Made by a program: the position numbers and the translations under genes. This document shows positions 13,553 to 20,421 of a stretch of 40,760 nt of DNA, one piece after another. This stretch comes from a virus. Every line of letters begins with the position of its first letter. The first letter of the stretch is position 1. The notes under the pieces were generated by a model. That model saw nothing but the letters and a program-made list of their open reading frames with translations, made no database searches and was not told where the DNA came from. Location: IMG/VR virus record IMGVR_UViG_3300044844_000513, positions 1 through 40,760 of that record; one strand, written 5' to 3'.

Positions 13553-13854
13553 CAGATCAGTCCGAGCTCGATGGCCCGCCTCGCAGATTCAACCGAACAA
13601 CCAAGTCGAAACGCCGTCAGTTCCAGGTCGGCTCGCGAGAGCCGCTGCGGCTTTTTGCTCGTGATCTTTCCCCAGAACTGCTGCGACGGCGTGTAGGCCT
13701 GGGCGATCGACACGACCTCTCCGGCGGCCGCGATCGCCTCGCGGCCGTCAGCACCGCCTCGACGCCAGGTAGCAGCGGCGATCACGTCAGCCTCCGTCTG
13801 CTCTAGGTTGCCGAAAGAGGCGACCGGCAGGCAGGGCCTATGGCTGGGCCTCAC
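13552..13854 (-). CDS. Unknown protein with C-terminal HTH-like helices
   Basis: A 100-residue protein starting at GTG 13854, overlapping the DUF6378 gene by 17 bases; the RBS is weak and the true start may lie downstream. The C-terminus (QRLSRADLELTAFRLG, then SVESARRAIELGLI) looks like a helix-turn-helix or short helical hairpin. The middle is Ala/Arg-rich with AEVVS-type helices. Some phage tail chaperone or gpW-like small proteins share this length, but I cannot assign it. Confidence 0.45.
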   Translation of the reverse strand: MRPSHRPCLPVASFGNLEQTEADVIAAATWRRGGADGREAIAAAGEVVSIAQAYTPSQQFWGKITSKKPQRLSRADLELTAFRLGCSVESARRAIELGLI

Positions 13855-14518
13855 ACTCGGCCAAGCAAGCTGCGTAGCCAGCCAGATCGATTGGAGTGTC
13901 GGTGGTTTTGCTCGGCCCCATGTGGCGGGCGACCTTGTCGAGCGTCATGATCACGGCCCAGTCGGCCGGCGTGAGCGGCCTCTTGAGCACGTCAGCAAAG
14001 GCGGCGTTGATCATGCCGACGGTTTTGGAGAAGTGATTGAGCGGGCCGCCGTACTTTGGTCGCCGATCGCGGATCACCTCGATCGCCTGGTGGAGGAGCG
14101 TCTCGGCCGGCGTCGTCTCTTGGTTGGCGAGCAGGCCGTCGCCGAGTTGACGTATGTCATGCCAGACCGTTTTCGACTCCTCCTTGAGCTCCCGCTCGCC
14201 TTGCAGGATCCAGTCGACCGGGATGCCGGCCTCCGGCTCGTCGAGCTCCGTCGGCTCCTCGTCGTCGGCAGGATGGCAGCGACCGCCCTCGCAGCAGGCG
14301 GCCTCGGCCGCGAAGATGCCGCCACCGAGGCGATGCTCGACGGCCTCGCGGAGCGCCTGGTTGTCTTGCTCCAACTGATCAAATGCCGCCGTCATGGTTT
14401 GCCTTTCCTTGAGGAGATGAATAATGCCGCCCGCTAGATGCCCGCTCGTGCCGTGGTAGGCACCCGAAAACCTCCGCGCCCTAAATTCCAGATCGACGAG
14501 GTAGTCATTTGGCAGCAT
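13838..14518 (-). CDS. DUF6378-domain phage protein
   Basis: A 226-residue protein. Residues 1-41 form an unrecognised module (VDLEFRARRFSGAYHGTSGH and a helix); 42-60 is coiled (AAFDQLEQDNQALREAV); a Cys/acidic linker (CCEGGRC) follows. The C-terminal domain (about 140-226) has RRPKYGGPLNHFSKTVGMI, LTPADWAVIMTLDKVARHM and TDTPIDLAGYAACL, the pattern of DUF6378, found in many phages; its function is unknown to me. AGAGG lies 7 bases before the ATG at 14518, which overlaps the phosphoesterase stop by 14 bases. A shorter start at residue 42 also has a fair RBS. Confidence 0.7.
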   Translation of the reverse strand: MLPNDYLVDLEFRARRFSGAYHGTSGHLAGGIIHLLKERQTMTAAFDQLEQDNQALREAVEHRLGGGIFAAEAACCEGGRCHPADDEEPTELDEPEAGIPVDWILQGERELKEESKTVWHDIRQLGDGLLANQETTPAETLLHQAIEVIRDRRPKYGGPLNHFSKTVGMINAAFADVLKRPLTPADWAVIMTLDKVARHMGPSKTTDTPIDLAGYAACLAECEAQP

Positions 14519-15596
14519 CGGCCCGCCTCTGCTGCAGGTCGCGATCGCAGAAGATCGGCAGGGCCTTGGTGACCTCCCGGCGGCCGTGATCGACCACGAT
14601 AAACGCCTGGCAGGGCGGCTCGTAGGTCGCCTTGATCTTCACGGCGTAGGCCGAGTGGCCGATCAGCGAACCGTTAGAGACGTAGCGACCGGCTCGCAGC
14701 CACGAGAACTGGTGGTAATGGCCGAAGACCGTGAGGTCGGCCGGCTCGATCTTGTCCCAGGCGGCGATCGCCTTGGCCGCACCGATGGCGATTCCGCCGA
14801 CGCCGCCGTTGTAGACGAGGGCGTGACCGTGATGAAAACGGACCGTGAAGCCGTCGAGGTCGAGGCAGTTCAAGTAGCCGCCGCTCACCTGCCAGCGGAC
14901 GTTTTTGCGGCGCTCGCCTGCTGCCATGGTTAGGTAGGCGTTTTGCTCGAAGGAATGGTCGAGCTCTGTGCCGACCCGGATCTTGCCGTGGTTGCTGCGG
15001 CCGTGGTTTCCGCTGCTCGTGACGACAATCACCTCTTTCGCCATGCCGGCCACCATGTCGAGGAAGCCTTGGATCCGCTCGCCGGCCCACCGCATCGCTG
15101 CGAGCGGTGCCTGCTGGGCCAGCTCGGCGCAGTCTTCGTGAATGTGGCCGGTGATAAAATCGCCTCCCAGCCAGACGACGACCCGGTCTACCTTCACGAG
15201 TTGCCGCTCATGCTCTAGGAGCGTGGCGAACCGCTCCGACAGCTCGCCGATTCTGCGCTCGCAGATGTCGAGGTCGAAGGCGTTGAGGCCGTTAACCGTC
15301 TCCTCTCGGACGAGCTCCTCGGTGTGCCAGTCGGAAAGGGCGACGATCACAGTCGCCTCATGCTTCCGACCCTTGACAGATTTGGTCAAGGGCGGGCGAA
15401 CCGCCTTGATGCCAGACAGGCCGGCGATCGTGTCGGCCCGCTCCCGCTCGGCGTCGATCTGGTGGAGCGCCGCCTTGTAGCGGCCCTTGTAGGAGCCGAG
15501 CTCCGACCGGAGCCGAGCGATCTCGGCGTCGGTGGCGAGTTGGCTGACGTTGGCAACGTCGGCGGCGATGTCGTCGATCACCCTCTTAGTAGCCAT
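14505..15596 (-). CDS. Calcineurin-like metallophosphoesterase
   Basis: A 363-residue protein. A coiled N-terminus (about 20-60, EIARLRSELGSYKGRYKAAL) precedes a phosphoesterase domain. The metal-ligand motifs appear in order: SDWH (88-91), GGDFITGH (144-151), GNHGR (196-200), FHHGH (254-258) and GHYH (292-295). The family uses two metals to cut phosphomonoesters or phosphodiesters, and phage members include nucleases and nucleotide hydrolases. The ATG at 15596 overlaps the HTH gene by 19 bases; earlier in-frame sequence is a shadow of that gene. DNA processing is a plausible role given the HTH partner upstream. Confidence 0.82.
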   Translation of the reverse strand: MATKRVIDDIAADVANVSQLATDAEIARLRSELGSYKGRYKAALHQIDAERERADTIAGLSGIKAVRPPLTKSVKGRKHEATVIVALSDWHTEELVREETVNGLNAFDLDICERRIGELSERFATLLEHERQLVKVDRVVVWLGGDFITGHIHEDCAELAQQAPLAAMRWAGERIQGFLDMVAGMAKEVIVVTSSGNHGRSNHGKIRVGTELDHSFEQNAYLTMAAGERRKNVRWQVSGGYLNCLDLDGFTVRFHHGHALVYNGGVGGIAIGAAKAIAAWDKIEPADLTVFGHYHQFSWLRAGRYVSNGSLIGHSAYAVKIKATYEPPCQAFIVVDHGRREVTKALPIFCDRDLQQRRADAAK

Positions 15597-15823
15597 GCCT
15601 GCACCCCTTGCTGTCCGATGGTGATGCCGTTCTTCGCGAGGTGCTCGGAGATCACTCGCGCCGCCGTGATGCGGCGGGTGCCAAACTTGCCAGACCGCCA
15701 GCCGTCGAGGATCGGCGTGATGAATTTCTTTTGCTCGGCGTCGAGCCGCTCCCACCATGGTTTGCTCGTGGGGCCTTCGGGGATCGCCGCTGCGATCTCG
15801 TCGACGATTGACCGCTTCGCCAT
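15578..15823 (-). CDS. Small HTH DNA-binding protein (terminase small subunit-like)
   Basis: An 81-residue protein. KPWWERLDAEQKKFITPILDG and ITAARVISEHLAKNGITIG, followed by QGVQAWL, form a helix-turn-helix with the final helix as reader. This resembles small phage DNA-binding proteins, including compact small-terminase HTH domains, though the large subunit is 23 kb away. The ATG at 15823 abuts the stop of the metalloprotease-like gene. Coupling to the phosphoesterase gene suggests the two work together on DNA. Confidence 0.5.
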   Translation of the reverse strand: MAKRSIVDEIAAAIPEGPTSKPWWERLDAEQKKFITPILDGWRSGKFGTRRITAARVISEHLAKNGITIGQQGVQAWLLRG

Positions 15824-16114
15824 CTAGTCCTCCTCATGGTCAGGCTGTCGGAATCCCTCGGCGTCGAGCACGCCCGAAAGCGTCTCGGCAAAATCTGCTA
15901 CCGCGTCTTCTTTCAGGTCGGGCCAGCGTGCATGGATCAACTCGTGTATCAGTGTGTCGAGCAGGTCAACCGCCACGAGTCGGGCGTGGATCCGGATCCT
16001 CTTCAGGTCGTAGTTGCAATCACCGTCGCAGCCGCGGAGCGACTCGCTCCGCTCGATCTTCCAGCGTTGGTCGCCGACGTAGACCGTCCGCCGTTGTCGC
16101 CGTCTCCTTGGCAT
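15824..16114 (-). CDS. SprT-like zinc metallopeptidase domain protein
   Basis: A 96-residue protein. The key motif is HELIH (57-61) in LLDTLIHELIHARWPDL, followed by a downstream acidic helix EDAVADFAETL that can give the third zinc ligand. A basic N-terminus (PRRRRQRR) and a CDGDC pair precede it. It is shorter than full SprT/Spartan proteases and looks like a minimal gluzincin core. AGGAG lies 8 bases before the ATG at 16114. Processing of a phage or host protein is likely; the substrate is unknown. Confidence 0.62.
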   Translation of the reverse strand: MPRRRRQRRTVYVGDQRWKIERSESLRGCDGDCNYDLKRIRIHARLVAVDLLDTLIHELIHARWPDLKEDAVADFAETLSGVLDAEGFRQPDHEED

Positions 16115-16124
16115 CCGCTCGCTC

Positions 16125-17069
16125 CTAGGCTGATTTTCCAGCCGGTTGCCAGTTGGCAAATCCCGGTTTTTCTCGGGAGTTGGCGAGGATTTCGGACAAT
16201 TTCGCAGCGGCGTCGGGCGTGAAGCGACGGGCGACGATGCCGTCGAGCACCTTGCCGGAGGCAATCTCTGCCTTCCCGTTGCAGCAGTGCTGGAAGATCA
16301 ACTCGCCGTCGGAGTCGTGCTGGCAGATCGCCGGATGTCGGTAGGCCGGGTTGCGTGGCGGCATGTGGTAGCGGGCTCCGAGAAGGTGCCAAGCGAGGAG
16401 CCAGCAATCCTTATCTCCGTAGACCACGCCGTAGGTGATGTCGCTCCACTCATTGAGGAAGACGGCCACCTCGCAGGCGGCAATATGCCGGCGGCGATTG
16501 ATGAGGAGCTGCCCGCTCTCGAAGGGTCGAGCCGTCGGCACGGGCTCCAGGCCCACGAGCCGCCAGGCGGCCTCCGGCACCCACTGCCCACGCTCGCGGG
16601 TCGGCGGCAGGTCAGGCCAAAACATCGCACCCGCTCGCTGGTAGGCCGTGTCGTTGAAGAGGTAAGCCGGGTCTTTCGCAGGCACATTGTCGGCGTCGAG
16701 GAAGAGCACCTCGGTAAAGCCGCTGTGTCTCACCGCAAACGCCTTAAGCCACCAGCCGGCGTCACGGGCTCCGAGTGGCCTTGTGCGGGGCGTGATGCCG
16801 ACGCTGTCGCTCGACACGAGTCGCACGCCGTCGAGCCCTGTGAAGGCTGCGGCGAGGTCTGGGGGCATCTCACCGGGCAGGTGCCAGATCTCGATCGGGA
16901 GGCGGCAGCCGAGGCCGCGGAGCACGGTGACGAGGTGCCAGGCGAGCCGGCCGTAGAGGTCGCCGCCGGCGGCGATCACGATCCCTTGCTGGGCGCGAAC
17001 GGGCGGCAGGAAGAAAGGCAGGCTGGCGACCTTGGCTGCTAGGGCCGAGCGAAACGGGGCGGGATCCAT
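16125..17069 (-). CDS. MNN1-type (alpha-mannosyltransferase-like) glycosyltransferase
   Basis: A 314-residue GT-A fold enzyme of the Mannosyl_trans3/MNN1 type. GIVIAAGGDLYGRLAWHLV (about 29-47) is the nucleotide-sugar strand. LFLDADNVPAKDPAYLF contains the metal-binding DxD (D125-A-D127). RPFESGQLLINRRRH and VYGDKDCWLLAWHLLG are the usual acceptor-side motifs. It would move a sugar onto a glycan or protein. GGAGG lies 5 bases before the ATG at 17069 but inside a hairpin (17073-17090). It is separate from the other sugar genes (25.8-28.5 kb). The 3' end carries a copy of the 14-base palindrome also found near 9.2 kb. Confidence 0.78.
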   Translation of the reverse strand: MDPAPFRSALAAKVASLPFFLPPVRAQQGIVIAAGGDLYGRLAWHLVTVLRGLGCRLPIEIWHLPGEMPPDLAAAFTGLDGVRLVSSDSVGITPRTRPLGARDAGWWLKAFAVRHSGFTEVLFLDADNVPAKDPAYLFNDTAYQRAGAMFWPDLPPTRERGQWVPEAAWRLVGLEPVPTARPFESGQLLINRRRHIAACEVAVFLNEWSDITYGVVYGDKDCWLLAWHLLGARYHMPPRNPAYRHPAICQHDSDGELIFQHCCNGKAEIASGKVLDGIVARRFTPDAAAKLSEILANSREKPGFANWQPAGKSA

Positions 17070-17072
17070 GAG

Positions 17073-17090
17073 GGCCTCCGAGTGGAGGCC
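17073..17090 (-). promoter_or_regulatory. Hairpin enclosing the glycosyltransferase RBS
   Basis: GGCCTCC and GGAGGCC pair perfectly over 7 bases with a 4-base loop, filling the space between the stop of the 92-residue gene (17091-17093) and the ATG at 17069. The GGAGG ribosome site is the downstream strand of the stem. Free mRNA would hide it, and a ribosome ending the upstream gene would open it. This is a typical layout for translational coupling. Confidence 0.65.
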
Positions 17091-17369
17091 TCAAGGTAGG
17101 GGAGCCGGTGGCGGGGCCGCAGGGGGTGGAGTGCCGATCCCGACCGTGTAGCCCCATTCGTTCAACGCCTGCTGACGCTGGCTGCAACCGCAGTCGCTCG
17201 CCCCAACGGCTTCGGCTACAGATTGGGCTCGCTCTTTGCTTATGCCGACAAACCCTAACCCAGCGGCGACCAGGTCGCCGAGCCCCGGCGAGCATCGCCG
17301 GCGAGGGTAGGGCGGCTCACGCACGACGCCACACCGAGAACACTTGCCATCAAGAAAGTCGCACAACAT
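17091..17369 (-). CDS. Small Cys-rich tail-associated protein
   Basis: A 92-residue protein. An N-terminal knuckle CDFLDGKCSRCGVVRE, a later Cys (RRRC), and CGCSQRQQALNEWG point to a zinc-binding fold. The C-terminus is a Pro/Ala tail (PPPAAPPPAP). The ATG at 17369 shares one base with the adhesin-candidate stop (TGATG). It follows the 511-residue Cys-containing protein, and the two may form one tail-tip or chaperone pair. Function unknown. Confidence 0.6.
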   Translation of the reverse strand: MLCDFLDGKCSRCGVVREPPYPRRRCSPGLGDLVAAGLGFVGISKERAQSVAEAVGASDCGCSQRQQALNEWGYTVGIGTPPPAAPPPAPLP

Positions 17370-18904
17370 CAAATCAACTGCATTGTAAACACCGGCGCTT
17401 CCTCAAGGAATGAGGCATAAGAAACAACCGGGACAGTAAGGTCGCTAGAGTTAAAAAAGAAAGGCCACGGGCCAACAAACGGCCTAAATGCGTTGTATTC
17501 GTTATTGGCAGGAAAATCTCCATACGGCCGAAAATCAAACTGATCTCCATTTAGAAAGCCAATTCCCCCGGCAGTGTTAAAAACGTAAGAAACGCGAGTC
17601 GTTTCGACTGAGTACTCAAGCGGATCACTATCATGAATTACAACTGATAGAAGAAATGAAACTGTCGCCTGCCAATCAGCGTCATTGCATGGGGCCTTTA
17701 CTTGGGCGGTTAATGAGTTGCAAGAAACGACTGCTGAGATTTCAATGGCTTTTAAAGTGAATGTTCTCTGATTCTCATTTGTAAAAGATTTGCCTGAAGA
17801 GTCATCGCTGAACCAAAACAGCGAGTTTGCCAAACTTCCGTTTCCGCTCGGCGCGTTACTCGTTAGTTCGTAGGTGCCATCAATCAGGTTCCCGAAGCCC
17901 ATCGGGCCTGCGGAAACGTTAGGCAGAGGAATCGTCAGCCGTATTCCTGTTTTCGTGGAAGAGCAGGGCGCGCCGATCATTTGGTTGGGCCGCTTCCACG
18001 CCGTGCAATCGCCGACATTTTTCCACGGCCACGCTGTCGGCTTGTTTGCAAAATCGCCGCCTTCACAATATGGAGAAACGTCGGAAGGGATGCACGGCGT
18101 TTTTACTGAAGATTGACGTTTTGCGTAGTGAAACGCAGTGATGTCTATGAGCGAGTTTGGCTGCGAGTATGTTGCCATCCTGTTATGCCTGACGCCTTCA
18201 GTGATCTGTTCTTGCGAAAACACATGCTGCGGAAAAGCGAGCGACGTATCTGGACTTGGAAAGTTTGGGTTTCCATTGCCGCCAACAACGTTAGCGCTGG
18301 CGTAGATCGTGTCGTTTTGTAGCCATGCGTTCCACGTCACGAACAATTTCCTAAATGTCCAAGCGTGTGGCGAGTAGGCGCGGGTTAACTGGACGCTTTG
18401 CGATACAGAACCGCTGGCCGTGACGAACTCCAAGAAAATCAACAACTCCACAACGTCAGCAGTAGAAGGCGGATAATAAAACAACAAAGCGTTTTCCCCG
18501 AATCCGCCGTCGCTCCTACTGGAAACGGTATGCGTCGCTAGCGACTGTTGGTCGGCATCGCTTGCAGCTATCGGAACGCCATTGGCGGAGAAAAGACTTT
18601 GAGGATAACCAAGGCCAATAATTGACCCATGTTCCACGCGGAGCCGCAATCGCCCTGCCTCGTTTTGCCCGCTCGCATCGCACCAAAGCAGCGTATCGAC
18701 GGTTACTGGCTGAAACCAGTAGGGCGAAGATGTCGTGTCGCCGCTCGGCCTTGCGGAGCAGGAAACCTCAAGGTCGATATGGTGGTTTCGCTCGGCCCAG
18801 TAATCAAATTGGTCGAACAACGTCAGCGAGGAGTTGATGGCTGTTTTGTTAACTAACCTTTTGCAACACGGCCTGCACCCGCAGGCTAAAAGGCGATTTC
18901 GCAT
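17369..18904 (-). CDS. Tail-tip or receptor-binding protein candidate
   Basis: A 511-residue protein starting with a Cys cluster (LLACGCRPCCKRL) and continuing as beta-rich, Ser/Thr/Asn/aromatic-rich sequence with no catalytic motif. Scattered cysteine pairs (TPCIPSDVSPYCEGG, CTAWK, APCSS) suggest disulphides or metal sites. The DNA is visibly AT-richer than the flanks, as is usual for host-range genes gained by transfer. Its place after the tape measure and tail genes supports a tip or adhesin role. The ATG overlaps the previous stop by one base. I cannot name a family. Confidence 0.6.
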   Translation of the reverse strand: MRNRLLACGCRPCCKRLVNKTAINSSLTLFDQFDYWAERNHHIDLEVSCSARPSGDTTSSPYWFQPVTVDTLLWCDASGQNEAGRLRLRVEHGSIIGLGYPQSLFSANGVPIAASDADQQSLATHTVSSRSDGGFGENALLFYYPPSTADVVELLIFLEFVTASGSVSQSVQLTRAYSPHAWTFRKLFVTWNAWLQNDTIYASANVVGGNGNPNFPSPDTSLAFPQHVFSQEQITEGVRHNRMATYSQPNSLIDITAFHYAKRQSSVKTPCIPSDVSPYCEGGDFANKPTAWPWKNVGDCTAWKRPNQMIGAPCSSTKTGIRLTIPLPNVSAGPMGFGNLIDGTYELTSNAPSGNGSLANSLFWFSDDSSGKSFTNENQRTFTLKAIEISAVVSCNSLTAQVKAPCNDADWQATVSFLLSVVIHDSDPLEYSVETTRVSYVFNTAGGIGFLNGDQFDFRPYGDFPANNEYNAFRPFVGPWPFFFNSSDLTVPVVSYASFLEEAPVFTMQLI

Positions 18905-19521
18905 TACATCAACCCTACAGCCCAGCGGTCGCTAATGACTTGCCCGCTTTCCTTCCATAGAAGCATGACGGGGCCGCAGTCTGCGGAGTACAACTCCCAA
19001 GGCTGGCCGCCTGGAGAATAAGTCTCGTCCGCCGTCAGTGAACGCAGAGGCCCGGCGAATCCGTGGGAAGCGTTATTAATGTAGACCTTGCATGGGAAGC
19101 ATCCGCCCACTGCCGCTCGCCCAAATTTACCGTTGGCAATTGGCTCCATTGCGATGGCGATCTTTTCGCCGACGTTGATGTTTTCGCCGGGGTGAATCCC
19201 TATCAACACCGGCCGCGATACAAACTCCCTAGCATTTCTTGAGGCTGCGTCTGTTCCATTAATGGTGCCGCCAGATGGATCTATTGCAACACCGCTAATA
19301 CCAATCACGCCAAAAATCGGAATGTTTTGCCCGCTGTCATTGCGGATAATAATGATATTTCTGGCCCGCTCAATGACTGACGATGCACCCGCCTCGGCCC
19401 CAGTCCGCGCCCCGAGCACTAGGTCGGCGGCATCCTGCGCACGGTTCCACGCCCGCGCAGAAAACGCCGACGAGATCCGCTGGCCCGGCTCGACTCGGCC
19501 GTCTGGTCGTTTGCTCGCCAT
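18904..19521 (-). CDS. Tail-associated beta-rich protein
   Basis: A 205-residue protein. The N-terminus (RPDGRVEPGQRISSAFSARA, then WNRAQDAADLVLGAR) is a conserved-looking helix. The rest is beta-rich with ARNIIIIRNDSGQNIPIFGV, GIHPGENINVGEKIAIAME and a C-terminal GPVMLLW. It looks like a hub or tip-assembly protein seen with planctomycete phages, but this is recollection, not a database result. The ATG at 19521 abuts the preceding stop. Base composition begins to fall toward that of the 511-residue gene. Confidence 0.55.
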   Translation of the reverse strand: MASKRPDGRVEPGQRISSAFSARAWNRAQDAADLVLGARTGAEAGASSVIERARNIIIIRNDSGQNIPIFGVIGISGVAIDPSGGTINGTDAASRNAREFVSRPVLIGIHPGENINVGEKIAIAMEPIANGKFGRAAVGGCFPCKVYINNASHGFAGPLRSLTADETYSPGGQPWELYSADCGPVMLLWKESGQVISDRWAVGLM

Positions 19522-20421
19522 TTAGGTCGTCCCTATGCCGAGGCCAGAGAAGCTGCCGTCGCGGTAGACCTTGTTGACGTAGACGAATTTCGGCTTTTTG
19601 AGGAGCGTGTTGTCCGTCACGCTGTCCTCGTAGCGGATCCAGAGGTAGTCGTGGCCTCGCTTCGTGATGCCTGTCACCGGCCCGATGGTCTCGTTGGTCA
19701 CGTTGGGCGAGGCGACAAACTTGTAGGACAGGCTCCAAGGCCCGTATCCCTTCTCCTCATCCCATTCGTGGGATCCGGAGGCTCCGAGGAAGAGCACCTC
19801 GCCGGCGGCGAAGGAGCGGAAGGCCTCCTTATTGACTGTGCCGGTCAGGGCCGCGATCGTCTTGATGTAGTCGTTTGTGACGTAGGGGCTCGGCACGTCA
19901 TACGTCTCGGTCCAGGTGAGCTGCGGGACCACGATGTCGACGCCGGCGACGCTGTCGGCGTCGACACCGATCGCGCTGTCCATGCTCGGAGCCGTCGGCG
20001 GAAACTTGGTCTCGGTGCTGGTCGTGGTCGTCGTGGAGCCAGTCGTAGTGACCGTGCCGCCCTTGGCTTGGGTGATGTGCTGGGTGCCGCCGCTGGTGTC
20101 GAACGACCGGGATCGCTTGAGCGGGTCTTGTTGATTGTCGTCGTCGGCCCCGTCTTTGGCGTAGCTAACCTGCACCTGCCAAGCGTCGTCTCCAAGGTAG
20201 GAGACGCTGTAGCTCTCGGCCGTAAGTTGCACTGTTGGCTGACCGGGATACTGCCAGACAGTGCCGCTAATCGTGGCGTTTATGTCGGTGTGTAACGCTA
20301 CGTCGTCGGTCGTCCCGAAGACCTTGTAACTCTTGACGTAAGAGCTCGACGCCTTCTTGCCGAGGCGGACGATTGTCGCGGAGCGACTGTCGGAGTCTTC
20401 GACCCAAGTGAACGTAGGCAT
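19522..20421 (-). CDS. Distal-tail-like structural protein
   Basis: A 299-residue beta-rich protein encoded immediately after the tape measure, the slot where siphophages keep distal tail or tail-hub proteins. Segments include an FTWVEDSDSRSATIV start, SYSVSYLGDDAWQVQVSYAK, a Thr-rich linker (about 123-140), VPQLTWTETYDVPSPYV and WDEEKGYGPWSLSYKFVASP. No enzyme motif is seen. The ATG shares a base with the TAA of the tape measure. The Dit role is inferred from order only. Confidence 0.58.
   Translation of the reverse strand: MPTFTWVEDSDSRSATIVRLGKKASSSYVKSYKVFGTTDDVALHTDINATISGTVWQYPGQPTVQLTAESYSVSYLGDDAWQVQVSYAKDGADDDNQQDPLKRSRSFDTSGGTQHITQAKGGTVTTTGSTTTTTSTETKFPPTAPSMDSAIGVDADSVAGVDIVVPQLTWTETYDVPSPYVTNDYIKTIAALTGTVNKEAFRSFAAGEVLFLGASGSHEWDEEKGYGPWSLSYKFVASPNVTNETIGPVTGITKRGHDYLWIRYEDSVTDNTLLKKPKFVYVNKVYRDGSFSGLGIGTT

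Noticed and set aside
15824-16264. A longer 146-residue version of the SprT-like protein
   Set aside because: The added N-terminus shadows the glycosyltransferase 3' end; the ATG at 16114 has AGGAG at proper spacing.
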